Part shown: piece by piece, positions 50,711 through 59,320 of the stretch
Numbering within the stretch: the stretch's first letter is position 1
Layout of the letters: the number at the start of each line of letters is the position of its first letter
NCBI GenBank assembly: GCA_000696115.1
Contig: JJOH01000030.1
Span: 1 to 63,438, forward strand
Reading direction: 5' to 3'
DNA from: Streptomyces olindensis
GTDB lineage: Bacteria > Actinomycetota > Actinomycetes > Streptomycetales > Streptomycetaceae
DNA length: 63,438 nucleotides
Made by a program: the position numbers and the translations under genes
The notes under the pieces: model-generated
What the model was told of the DNA's origin: nothing
Seen by the model: only the letters and a program-made list of their open reading frames with translations
The model's database searches: none

Positions 50711-52057
50711 CTAGGAGCGGTAGGGGTTGTACGCGGGGTACGGCGTCGGCTGGTGGCCGTAGCCGTACGCCCCGTACACCGGCCAGGGCGGGGCCGCCAC
50801 CGGGACCGGCGGGGCCGTGATCCGGGCCGCGTGATGCAGCGCGGGGCGGGCCGTCTCCCGGCGCCACCACAGTTCGTCGAGGAGTTCCCGCTCCCGGACG
50901 ACGAAGTCGGCGCCGGCCCGGCCGCGGCGGGCCCGGTGCCGCAGGAACGCCAGGGACGTCGCGTACGCCTCGTACCGCGTCACCTCCCGCGCCGCGGCCT
51001 TCCCGGCGTGCCGGCGGGCGTACTGGCGGGCGATCCGCCGGGCCCGCATCGAGCCGAGCGCGTACGGCTCCGCCGGGGTCAGCCACCCGGCCACGGCGTA
51101 CGCGGGCAGCTCCTCCCGCACGGTCCTGAGCTCCCGCTGCCGCGTCCAGATCACCAGCCAGGTCAGCAGCCCGAAAATGGGCACCATGAACGCCGCGTAG
51201 ACGGCGAAGAAGCCGTACTCCCCGAACGCCGACGAGCCGTTCCACATCGCGTGCATGCCCATCGCGAGCAGTAGCCCGGAGAGCGGGACGCCGACGCGGC
51301 GGACAGGCCCGCGGTCCGCCGAGAGCGCGGCGATGCCGAAGCCGATGCCGGTCAGGACGGTGAAGAGCGGGTGCGCGAACGGCGACATGACGATGCGCAC
51401 GAAGAAGGTCGCCGCCGTGACGGAGGCGATGCCGGTGTGACCGGCGAGCTGGTCGGTGCCGAAGGCGGTGCCCAGGTAGAGGATGTTCTCCGTGAACGCG
51501 AAGCCGGTGGCGGTGACACCGGCTATGACGACTCCGTCGACGATGCCGGTGAAGTCGCGGCGGCGGAAGAGGAAGACCAGTAAGACGGCCGCCGCCTTGG
51601 CCGACTCCTCCACCACGGGGGCTATGACGGTCGCGCCGAGGGTGTCCGCGCCGGCCGGGTCCGCGGTCGCCGTCGCTATCCATCTCGTCGCGAAGCTGTT
51701 GGCGACGATCGCTATCAGCGCCGCCGCGCAGGCGCCCCAGGCGAAGGAGAACACCAGGTTCCGCCAGGGGCCCGGCTCGACCCGGTCCAGCCAGCGGAAC
51801 GCGGCTATCAGCAGGGGCACCGGGAGGACGGCCAGCCCGAGCCCCACCAGGAACCCCTCCGTGCCGGTCTCCTCACGGACCAGGGCGAGGATGACGAGGC
51901 CGGAGAGCGTGAGGAGCGTGGTCGCCGCGCCGTAGCGCACCCAGGGGCGCTGCCACCAGTGGGCGTGCCGCAGGGTGCCGGCGGTGGGGGCGCCGGCCGT
52001 GGGCACGCCGTCGGTGGGGCCGCTGGGGTACGACGGGTGTGGGGGGCAGGTGGCCAC
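50711..52057 (-). CDS. PrsW-family intramembrane metalloprotease
   Basis: 448 residues with about eight transmembrane segments in the first 290 residues. Family motifs are present: PVVEESAKAAAVLL (EExxK, about 146-159), GFAFTENILYLG (about 183-194), HPLFTVLTGIGFG and GMHAMWNGS. These give the Glu/His metal site of PrsW proteases, which cut membrane proteins such as anti-sigma factors. The C-terminal about 150 residues are cytosolic, basic, then Pro/Tyr-rich. GTG 52057 is 7 nt downstream of TAGGGT on the minus strand, so it is probably leaderless. Confidence 0.88.
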   Translation of the reverse strand: MATCPPHPSYPSGPTDGVPTAGAPTAGTLRHAHWWQRPWVRYGAATTLLTLSGLVILALVREETGTEGFLVGLGLAVLPVPLLIAAFRWLDRVEPGPWRNLVFSFAWGACAAALIAIVANSFATRWIATATADPAGADTLGATVIAPVVEESAKAAAVLLVFLFRRRDFTGIVDGVVIAGVTATGFAFTENILYLGTAFGTDQLAGHTGIASVTAATFFVRIVMSPFAHPLFTVLTGIGFGIAALSADRGPVRRVGVPLSGLLLAMGMHAMWNGSSAFGEYGFFAVYAAFMVPIFGLLTWLVIWTRQRELRTVREELPAYAVAGWLTPAEPYALGSMRARRIARQYARRHAGKAAAREVTRYEAYATSLAFLRHRARRGRAGADFVVRERELLDELWWRRETARPALHHAARITAPPVPVAAPPWPVYGAYGYGHQPTPYPAYNPYRS

Positions 52058-52070
52058 GGCATTGACCCTA
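52055..52070 (-). promoter_or_regulatory. -10 element for leaderless PrsW-like gene
   Basis: Minus strand TAGGGT (52065-52070), 7 nt, GTG 52057. Same spacing as purD and the gene at 15479. Confidence 0.5.
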
Positions 52071-52114
52071 ACGACGGAGGGGCGCTGTCCGCAGGCGGAG
52101 ACGGCCGGGTGCGG

Positions 52115-52951
52115 TCAGGCGCCGGTGGGGGGTTGGTCCACGTGCTGTACGCGACGGAACAGGAGGTCGTTCACGACATGTCCCTTGTCCAGTCCCTGGC
52201 CCTCGAAACGGGTCAGGGGCCGGAAGTCGGGGCGCGCTGCGAAACCGCCGTCCGCCTGGGTGTTCTCGAAGTCGGGGTGTGCCGTGAGGACGTCGAGCAT
52301 GTGTTCGGCGTACGGTTCCCAGTCGGTGGCGCAGTGCAGGACGGCGCCGGGCTTGAGGCGGGTGGCGGCCAGCGTCAGGAAGGCCGGCTGGATGAGCCTG
52401 CGCTTGTGGTGCCGCTTCTTGGGCCAGGGGTCGGGGAAGTAGACGCGCAGGCCGTCGAGGGAGTCCGGGGCGAGCATCTCGCGGAGCAGGATGATCGCGT
52501 CGCCGTTGGCGACCCGGATGTTGGACAGGCCGTTCCGGTCGGCGAGATTGAGCAGGTTGCCCTGGCCGGGGGTGTGGACGTCGACGGCGAGGATGTTGGT
52601 GGTGGGGTCGGCGGCGGCCATCTGGGCGGTGGCCTCGCCCATGCCGAAGCCGATCTCCAGGACGACGGGGTTGTCGTTGCCGAACAGCTCGGTCAGGTCG
52701 AGGGTGCGGCTGCCGTCGATGTCGAGGCCCCACTTGGGCCACAGCCGCTGCAGGGCGTCGGCCTGACCGGCTGTGACCCGGCTCCGCCGGGGCTGGAAAC
52801 TCCGGATCCGCCGCTCGAAGTGCGACCCGGCGGGGTCGGCCTTCGGCCCGTCGGGGAAACGCGGCTCTCCCTTGGCCCGGGTGTGCCGGAGGGAGACACC
52901 GGGGGTGGGGGGCTGGTGCGGGGTTTCAGGGGTGTTCACGGAGTCAGACAC
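52115..52951 (-). CDS. trmB: tRNA (guanine-N7-)-methyltransferase
   Basis: 278 residues. Makes m7G46 in tRNA using SAM. SAM site PVVLEIGFGMGEATAQMA (about residues 95-112), then ILAVDVHTPGQGNLL, and the TrmB hallmark VYFPDPWPKKRHHKRRL (about 168-184). The N-terminal 60 residues are a poorly ordered extension with Pro and Arg. GTG 52951; a TAAAAT box ends 10 nt upstream, so the leader is at most a few bases. Confidence 0.95.
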   Translation of the reverse strand: MSDSVNTPETPHQPPTPGVSLRHTRAKGEPRFPDGPKADPAGSHFERRIRSFQPRRSRVTAGQADALQRLWPKWGLDIDGSRTLDLTELFGNDNPVVLEIGFGMGEATAQMAAADPTTNILAVDVHTPGQGNLLNLADRNGLSNIRVANGDAIILLREMLAPDSLDGLRVYFPDPWPKKRHHKRRLIQPAFLTLAATRLKPGAVLHCATDWEPYAEHMLDVLTAHPDFENTQADGGFAARPDFRPLTRFEGQGLDKGHVVNDLLFRRVQHVDQPPTGA

Positions 52952-52973
52952 AGTGAGGTCGATTTTACGGCCG

Positions 52974-53238
52974 GTGGGTGGGGGTGCGCGTAGCGCCTAG
53001 TCGCCGGGGGTCGGGGCCGCGCCGGGGGGCGTCCGTCCTCGGAACGGCGCGATGGGGTTGGATACCGACTCGCTGTTCGTTGACGAGCCAACCGCTGCGG
53101 GCTCGCTCTGGCTCAGCTGCGGGCAATCGTGCCGCTAAGGGCGGCACGGGTGGGCGGTGGGGGTCCCTCCTGCTCGAGCGAAGGCGAGAGCTTGGGGGAG
53201 GCACCCCGTTCCGCCGGGTTGCGGACCCACCCGGCCCC
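52974..53238 (+). repeat. intergenic repeat element, copy 1
   Basis: About 265 bp that closely match 58900-59230 in the same direction. Shared blocks include TCCGTCCTCGGAACGGCGCG, ACCGACTCGCTGTTCGTTGA, GGCGGCACGGGTGGGCGGTG and CTGCTCGAGCGAAG followed by GAGAGCTTGGGGGAGGCACC. The last two form part of a hairpin with CCCCC/GGGGG ends. It lies between trmB and lhgO. Copy 1 lacks an internal stretch of about 60 bp found in copy 2. Confidence 0.85.
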
Positions 53239-53259
53239 GGCGCCGAGCGCCTGGCATGC

Positions 53260-54456
53260 TCACAACGCGCTCAACGCCCTGCGTGCCACCTCCCTGCCGA
53301 TCGGCAAGGACGCCGTAGCGGCAGGAGACGGCGCGTTCAGCACATGCACCGTGCGTGGGCCCTCGCGGATCAGGAAGTCGTCCACCAGCGTGCCGTCCCG
53401 CAGGACGGCCTGCGCGCGCACACCCGCCGCCGTCGGCACCAGGTCGTCCTCGGACACTCCGGGCAGCAGCCTGCGCACCGCCTCCGTGAACGCCCCCTTG
53501 GACAGGGAGCGGCGCAGCTCGCCCGCCCCGTACCGCCAGTGCCGGCGGGCGATGTGCCAGGAGCCGGGCCAGGTCAGCGTCGACCCGAGCTCCCGCCAGC
53601 GGACCGTGCCCCAGCCGTACCCCTCGCGGGCCAGTGCCGGCACCGCGTTGGGACCGATGTGGACACCGCCGTCGATACCGCGCGTGAGGTGCACCCCGAG
53701 GAAGGGGAACGCCGGATCGGGGACGGGGTACACCAGCCCCCGGACCAGCTCCGGCCGGGCCAGCTCGTAGTACTCGCCCCGGAACGGCACGATCCGCACC
53801 TCCGGCTCGTCCCCGGTGAGCCGGGCGATCTCGTCGCAGTGCAGACCCGCGCAGTTCACCAGGACCCGCCCGCGTACGACGTCCCCGGCGGCCGTGAGCA
53901 CCGCGACCCCCCGCTCGGGGCGGCGGTCGACGCGGACGACCCGCGTGCCGTACCGGATCTCCGCGCCCGAGCCGTGCGCCAGCTGGCGTGCGACCGCGAC
54001 GAAGTCGCAGATGCCGGTCGTGCCGACGTGTATCGCGGCGAGGCCCCGCACCTCCGGCTCGTACTCCGCGATCTGGGGCGCGCCCAGCTCCCGCACCGGA
54101 ATGCCGTTCTCCCGGCCGCGCTGCACGAGCGCGTGCAGCCGGGGCAGCTCGGAGCGGTCGGTCGCGACGATCAGCTTGCCGGTGACCGCGTGCGGGATGC
54201 CGTACTCGGCGCAGAACTTGACCATCTCGGCGGCGCCCCGCACGGCGTAGCGCGCCTTGAGGGAGCCGGGGCGGTAGTAGATGCCGCTGTGGATGACGCC
54301 GCTGTTGCGGCCGGTCTGGTGCCGGGCCGGGCCCGGTTCCTTCTCCAGGACGGTGACACGTGTGCCCGGTGCGGCGCGTGTGATCGCGTACGCCGTCGAC
54401 AGGCCGACGATTCCGCCGCCGATCACCAGCACGTCACAGTCGTATGCGGTCCGCAC
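53260..54456 (-). CDS. lhgO: L-2-hydroxyglutarate oxidase
   Basis: About 398 residues. FAD enzyme that oxidises L-2-hydroxyglutarate to 2-oxoglutarate. FAD motif DVLVIGGGIVGLSTAYAI near residue 8; family blocks QTGRNSGVIHSGIYYRPGS, AYGKLI-type GKLIVATDRSELPRL, and the C-terminal NAPSPAATASLPIGREVA. Several GTG codons could start it: GTG 54456 has GGGAGG about 9 nt upstream; 54462 and 54465 are too close to that site. The C-terminal end is 22 bp from the repeat element. Confidence 0.9.
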   Translation of the reverse strand: MRTAYDCDVLVIGGGIVGLSTAYAITRAAPGTRVTVLEKEPGPARHQTGRNSGVIHSGIYYRPGSLKARYAVRGAAEMVKFCAEYGIPHAVTGKLIVATDRSELPRLHALVQRGRENGIPVRELGAPQIAEYEPEVRGLAAIHVGTTGICDFVAVARQLAHGSGAEIRYGTRVVRVDRRPERGVAVLTAAGDVVRGRVLVNCAGLHCDEIARLTGDEPEVRIVPFRGEYYELARPELVRGLVYPVPDPAFPFLGVHLTRGIDGGVHIGPNAVPALAREGYGWGTVRWRELGSTLTWPGSWHIARRHWRYGAGELRRSLSKGAFTEAVRRLLPGVSEDDLVPTAAGVRAQAVLRDGTLVDDFLIREGPRTVHVLNAPSPAATASLPIGREVARRALSAL

Positions 54457-54540
54457 CCGCACCACCTCCCACTACCGATAGTGCACTGCGCCACTGACAG
54501 CGCCTTCAAACGCGCGGACGGGCAGGAGGCAGGTACATGC

Positions 54541-55965
54541 TCAGGCGGGAGCCATCAGCAGCGGCCTGGCGCGCTCGCGGAGCTCCACCACCCGTGGCTC
54601 GTCCCCGTACGGTTCCAGCCGGTGGAGGAGGTCCTTCACGTACTCCGTCGTACGGGCCGACGAGATGCGCCCGGCGACCTCCACCGCCCGCACGCCCTGC
54701 TCGCACGCCGCGTCCAGGTTGCCCGACTCCAGTTCGGCCACGGCCGACACGACGAGGCGCAGGCCGTGCGAGCGGACGAACTCCTCCGTCGGCTTCGACA
54801 GGGCCTGCTCCGTGAAGCGGCGGACCTGGCGGGGTGCCTTCAGGTCGCGGTAGCACTCGGCCGCGTCGGCGGCGAAACGGTCGTAGGAGTAGAAGCCGAG
54901 CCAGCTCGGGTCGTTGTCGCCGGGGCGGGCCCGCTCCAGCCAGCTCTCGGCGGCCTTCAGGGCACCCCCGGCCGCCTGGGCGTCACCGGCACGCGCGTGT
55001 GCCCGGGCCTCGACGAGGCGGAAGAAGCTCATGGTGCGGGCCGTCGCCAGGCCGCGGTTGCGTTCCAGAGCGGCCTGGGCGAGGTCCACGCCCTCGTCGC
55101 CGAAGCCCCGGTAGGTGGCCTGGAGGGACATGGAGGCCAGGACGTAGCCCCCGAGGGGGACGTCCGCCGCCGCGCGGGCCAGGCGCAGGGCCTGGATGTA
55201 GTAGCGCTGGGCCGCTTCCTGCTGGCCCGTGTCGAAGGCCATCCAGCCGGCGAGCCGGGTGAGTTCGGCGGAGGCGCCGAAGAGGGCCCGGCCGACCTCG
55301 TCCGAGTAGGAGCCGAGCAGGAGCGGGGCGGCCTCCACCCTTAAGCACTCGGGGACCATCGACGAACGCCAGTCGCCGCCGCCGTACTTGGAGTCCCAGC
55401 GCCGCGCGTCCTCGGCGGCCTCCCGCAGCTTCTGCACATCACTGTGGCCGACTTTGAGCGGTGCGCCGGAGCCCTCACCGGGGCCCACGTCACGCGCGAC
55501 CGAACTGTCGGCCGGGGTTATCAGCCATCGCGAGGCGGGCGTCGCGTACGCGCTCACCGCGAACGATCCGGCGAGCGACTGCCAGATGCCGCCGGAACCG
55601 GCGCGGCGGCCCGCGAGGTCGAGGCGGTACAGCTCCGTCGCGGACTTCACCGCCTGGCCGACGTCGCGCGGGAAGGCGAGGCCGACCTCGGGCGCGGGGT
55701 CGGCGTCCGCCAGGCCGATCTCGTGGAGCGGGACCGGGCGGCCGAGCTTCTGGCCGATGGCGGCGGCGATGAGGTGCGGCGCCGCACCCTGCGGCACCAT
55801 GCCCTTCGACACCCAGCGCGCCACCGACGTCTTGTCGTAGCGAAGCGTCAGTCCTCGCTGAGCGCCAAGATCGTTGACGCGCCGCGCGAGGCCTGCGTTG
55901 CTGATTCCCGCGAGGGCGAGAACGGCGCCGAGTTTTTCGTTCGGCCCGCGTTGCTCCCTGGACAT
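54541..55965 (-). CDS. large cytosolic regulator with N-terminal HTH and TPR-like repeats
   Basis: 474 residues from ATG 55965. The N-terminal part has an HTH-like segment KLGAVLALAGISNAGLARRV and YDKTSVARWVSKGMVPQG. The rest is a long helical array with TPR-like periodicity (AQRYYIQALRLARAAADVPL, ALERNRGLATARTMSFFRLV, VEVAGRISSARTTEYVKDLL). This architecture matches Streptomyces regulators annotated as sporulation-associated (SCO4114-type) and NsdA-like proteins that affect development or antibiotic timing; that link is from memory. GAGGGG lies 5 nt upstream of the ATG. Divergent from the asparagine-synthase-like gene. Confidence 0.75.
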   Translation of the reverse strand: MSREQRGPNEKLGAVLALAGISNAGLARRVNDLGAQRGLTLRYDKTSVARWVSKGMVPQGAAPHLIAAAIGQKLGRPVPLHEIGLADADPAPEVGLAFPRDVGQAVKSATELYRLDLAGRRAGSGGIWQSLAGSFAVSAYATPASRWLITPADSSVARDVGPGEGSGAPLKVGHSDVQKLREAAEDARRWDSKYGGGDWRSSMVPECLRVEAAPLLLGSYSDEVGRALFGASAELTRLAGWMAFDTGQQEAAQRYYIQALRLARAAADVPLGGYVLASMSLQATYRGFGDEGVDLAQAALERNRGLATARTMSFFRLVEARAHARAGDAQAAGGALKAAESWLERARPGDNDPSWLGFYSYDRFAADAAECYRDLKAPRQVRRFTEQALSKPTEEFVRSHGLRLVVSAVAELESGNLDAACEQGVRAVEVAGRISSARTTEYVKDLLHRLEPYGDEPRVVELRERARPLLMAPA

Positions 55966-56757
55966 GCGCCACCCCTCGACACAGACGGCTGCCGTGCTGG
56001 CATAACCACGCGGCATTCGTAAACCCAGCGTAGTTCGCCGCATCCCAAGCGTTAAGGGGCATTGTTCCGGTTGGCGGGATTGTGGTCCGTACTGAAGTGC
56101 GGTTCAGATACAGCCAGTTGCGGCGTGCTCCCGCTGTGTGGCCGTGCGCCTGTCCGTGCGCTCTTCTCCGGCCACCACGGGAGCGGTTCCATGGTCCTGC
56201 GTGGGTCGGCCCGCTGTACTGGATCCAGTGGGCTGGGGGACACCGCCGCCTCCATCCCCGCGGGCGGCGGAACGGTCCGGGAGGCGCGCCTCGTCTCCCG
56301 GACTGCGCGACCGCGCGGTGGTGGGCGGAGCCTGTACGGAGAGTGTTCGACGCTGCGTGCGTATCAGCGAATTGGCCGAAAATCGACCCCGTCATTGACG
56401 GGGTATCAGGGCTCCGACCACGGCAGTTGAGGGCGCATCGGGCGTGCTGGGGGCGCGTTTCGGGGGCGCATTCGCGTCGCAGTCGTACGGGAGACATGTC
56501 GCTGGCGGGTCTTGCCTCGTGGCCGGATGGTCGCGTAGTGGTGCCGTGGCCGCGCTCCTCCCCTTTTCCTCTCTTCGGGTCGTCCCGTCCTGTGTCGTAC
56601 GGGAGTTCGGCGCGGTCCCGGAGGCATGAGCGGCTCCGCCGGGGCGCATTCGGCGGAGCGCAAGCGGCGCGGGCACCCTCTGGAGCGCTTCCTTCATGGC
56701 AGCATGGTGAACCGGTTCGTACGGTGCACTGGTTGTCCACAGCCTGTGGAGGCGGCG
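55966..56757. other. 792-bp divergent intergenic region
   Basis: Contains the promoters of the regulator and of the asparagine-synthase-like gene. Short open frames (56062-56430, 56444-56629 and others) lack Shine-Dalgarno sites and good codon use. A perfect palindrome CCCCGTCA-T-TGACGGGG is at 56387-56403. No lasso-type precursor gene could be recognised. Confidence 0.45.
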
Positions 56758-58866
56758 ATGCGGTGGTTGGTGGGATGGAGCAGCACCGCCGCGGGAGCCG
56801 TCGCTGCCGGTTCGGCGGGGGCCACCGGGCACGACGGTGAGACGCTGCACCCGGTGGGGTCCCAACTCCTGTGGGGCGACCCCGATCCCCTGTGGGCCGT
56901 CGGCGACTGGCGCCCCGACGAGGTGCGGGTCGTGGCGGCCGACGACCGCACCCGTATCGCCGTCCTCGGCATCTGCGGCGCCACCGACGAGCAGCTGCGC
57001 GTCGCCCTGTTCGCCGCGCGCGGCGGGGCACTTCGGCACCTGACCGCCTGGTCCGGGAGCTACACCGCGATCGTGCAGGTCGGCAGGAGGATCACCGTCT
57101 GCGGTGATCTCGCGGGCGCGCGGCCGGTGTTCTACACGCCCTGGGCCGGCGGCACGGCGTACGCGACGGCCGCGCTGCCGCTGGCCGACCTCATCGAGGC
57201 CAACCTCGACTTCGGGCACCTCGCCGCGCTGCTGGCCGCCCCCGACGTGCCCGCCGCGCTCCACGATTCCACGCCGTACGACGGCGTGAAGCGCATTCCG
57301 CCGGGGCATGCCCTCATCCTGCGCGCCGGGGCGCGGGAGGTCGCCGGGTACGAGCCCGTCGCCTCGCTGGCGGTCGCCGCTCCGCCGGCCGATCCCGACA
57401 GCGCGGTCGACGCCGTGCGCGACGCCCTCGTGGAGGCCGTACGGACGCGGCTGTCCGCGCCGCGGCACGTCCCCGGAGCGGACATCGACCCCGGGCCCGT
57501 GCCCGGCATGGGACCCGCCGAGCGGCGTGCCGCGCGCGGGATGCCGGTGCCGGGGATCGGGGCCGACCTGTCCGGCGGGCCGGCCTCGGGGACGCTGGCG
57601 CTGCTGGCCGCGGGGCTGCCCGGGATGCCGGGCACCGTGCTGGGCCACGGCACGGGCGCGGGGGAGCGGCTGCTGGCCGTCACGTTCAACGACCTCGCCG
57701 TCGCGGGGCGCGAGGCCGAACTGGAGCGGGCCGGGGCGCTGGCGGCGAACCCGCGGCTGCACCACGTGGTCGTGGCGGGCGGCGAGGAGACCCTGCCGTA
57801 CGCCGACCTCGACGGTCCGCTGACCGACGAACCCGGGCCGTCCCTGGTGTCGGCGGCCCGGCACCGGGCGCGGCTGGCGTCCGGCAGCGCGGACCACTTC
57901 ACGGGGTACGGCGCGCGCCAGGTCCTGGACGCCCATCCCGCGCGGCTGGCCGACCTGCTCATGGACCGCAAGCGGCGCCATCTGGTCCGGCCGGTCGCCG
58001 CGCTGGCCAAGGCGGACGGGTCGGTGCTGGTCCCCGCGCGCGTGTACGCGGCGGCGCGGCGGCTGTCCCGTACGCCGTACCGGGCCGGGCTGGAGTCCCT
58101 GGCCGAACGCCTCCTCGACCACCGGTCGGACGACGGCCTCGACGCGCCCGGCGGGGCGGTGGAGGCCTCGCTCGCCGCGCTGACCTGGGGCAGACCCGGG
58201 CCGGCGGCGCGCTGGCTGACGGGTGAGGCGCTCGCTGAAGTATCGGTTCGCCTTCAGGCGTCGACGCACCGGTCGGAACTGGTGGGGCCGGGGCAGCGGC
58301 CGGGCGACTTCCGCGCGCGGGCGACGCTGGCGCGGCACGCGGCGGACCTGCGGGTGTTGGAGCAGGCCGCGGAGATCCGCTTCCAGCGGCTGCACGCGCC
58401 GTTCCTCGACAACCAGGTCGTGCGCGCCGCGCGGGTGCTGCCCGAGGCGTTGCGGGTGCGGCCGGGGGCCCGGGCCGCGATCCTGCGGACGGTGCTGGAG
58501 GGGGCCGGAGTCCGGGAGCTGCCGGCCGGGTGGGGCGCGCCGACCCAGGGGATGGCGGCGGCCGCGGCGCGTACGGGGCTGCGGGTGGCGGCGGACTCGC
58601 TGGTCACGCTCTTCGACACGCCGCTGCTGGCGGAGGCCGGGCTGGTCGAGGCCCGGGTGGTCCGCAAGGCCCTGCGGGGCGCGGCGGCGGGGGAGCCCCT
58701 CCCCCTGGACGGCCTCGCCGACCTGGTCTCCCTGGAGCTGTGGCTCCGCCGCCTGCTGGCCCGCCGCGGCACGTGCTGGACGGGAACACCGGCACGCCAG
58801 CGGGCGGTACCGGCGGGGATCGCGCCGCAGCGGGGGGCGTTGGGGGCGTCTGCCTCCGGCGGTTGA
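56758..58866 (+). CDS. asparagine-synthase-like protein (lasso-cyclase-like), orphan
   Basis: 702 residues from ATG 56758 (MRWLVGWSSTAAG), TGGAGG 5 nt upstream. The N-terminal Ntn-like part lacks a catalytic Cys2. It contains AWSGSYTAIVQVGRRITVCG, GDLAGARPVFYTP and RIPPGHALIL, as in asparagine-synthase and lasso-peptide cyclase families. In the C-terminal synthetase domain the PP-loop reads GADLSGGPASGTLALLAAG (about residues 267-285). The usual SGGxDS Asp is replaced, so ATP-pyrophosphatase activity is doubtful. RFQRLHAPFLDNQVVRAARVLP and ELWLRR are typical late motifs. No precursor, RRE or protease gene of a lasso cluster is nearby. Confidence 0.75.
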   Translation: MRWLVGWSSTAAGAVAAGSAGATGHDGETLHPVGSQLLWGDPDPLWAVGDWRPDEVRVVAADDRTRIAVLGICGATDEQLRVALFAARGGALRHLTAWSGSYTAIVQVGRRITVCGDLAGARPVFYTPWAGGTAYATAALPLADLIEANLDFGHLAALLAAPDVPAALHDSTPYDGVKRIPPGHALILRAGAREVAGYEPVASLAVAAPPADPDSAVDAVRDALVEAVRTRLSAPRHVPGADIDPGPVPGMGPAERRAARGMPVPGIGADLSGGPASGTLALLAAGLPGMPGTVLGHGTGAGERLLAVTFNDLAVAGREAELERAGALAANPRLHHVVVAGGEETLPYADLDGPLTDEPGPSLVSAARHRARLASGSADHFTGYGARQVLDAHPARLADLLMDRKRRHLVRPVAALAKADGSVLVPARVYAAARRLSRTPYRAGLESLAERLLDHRSDDGLDAPGGAVEASLAALTWGRPGPAARWLTGEALAEVSVRLQASTHRSELVGPGQRPGDFRARATLARHAADLRVLEQAAEIRFQRLHAPFLDNQVVRAARVLPEALRVRPGARAAILRTVLEGAGVRELPAGWGAPTQGMAAAAARTGLRVAADSLVTLFDTPLLAEAGLVEARVVRKALRGAAAGEPLPLDGLADLVSLELWLRRLLARRGTCWTGTPARQRAVPAGIAPQRGALGASASGG

Positions 58867-58899
58867 GCCGGGGTGCCTGCGGCGGCCCGTGGCTGCTTC

Positions 58900-59230
58900 G
58901 GTGGGGGTGCGCGTTTTCACCCTCTCGCCGGGTGGGGGTCGGGGCCGTGCCGGGGGGTGTCCGTCCTCGGAACGGCGCGATGGGGTTGGGTACCGACTCG
59001 CTGTTCGTTGACGCGCCAACCGCTGCGGGCGGACACCCCCCGACACGTCCCCTTGCTTCGTCCGGCGGCTGCGGGTGCGTAGGGCGGGCGGTGCGCCCGT
59101 CCCGCCTAGCCGCGGGCAATCGTGCCGCTGGGGCGGCACGGGTGGGCGGTGGGGGTCCCCCCTGCTCGAGCGAAGCCGAGAGCTTGGGGGAGGCACCCCG
59201 TTCCGCCGGGCTGCGGACCCACCCGGCCCC
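58900..59230 (+). repeat. intergenic repeat element, copy 2
   Basis: About 330 bp in the same direction as copy 1 (52974-53238), between the asparagine-synthase-like and SARP genes. It has the extra middle part (GGCGGACACCCCCCGACACG ...), and ends with the same hairpin-forming CTGCTCGAGCGAAGCCGAGA / GCTTGGGGGAGG block. Confidence 0.85.
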
Positions 59231-59320
59231 AGCACCAACGCCGAGCACCCCTCAACAGGCCCAGGCAACGGCCCCCCAAAAAACCCCGGCCCTCACACCA
59301 ACCCCGGACACAATGACCCC

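Noticed and set aside
56044..56757. Possible lasso or other RiPP precursor in the gap before the lasso-cyclase-like gene
   Set aside because: The short frames (for example 56062-56430 and 56444-56629) have no Shine-Dalgarno, no leader/core pattern and no conserved Thr-x-core motif. No partner genes are present.
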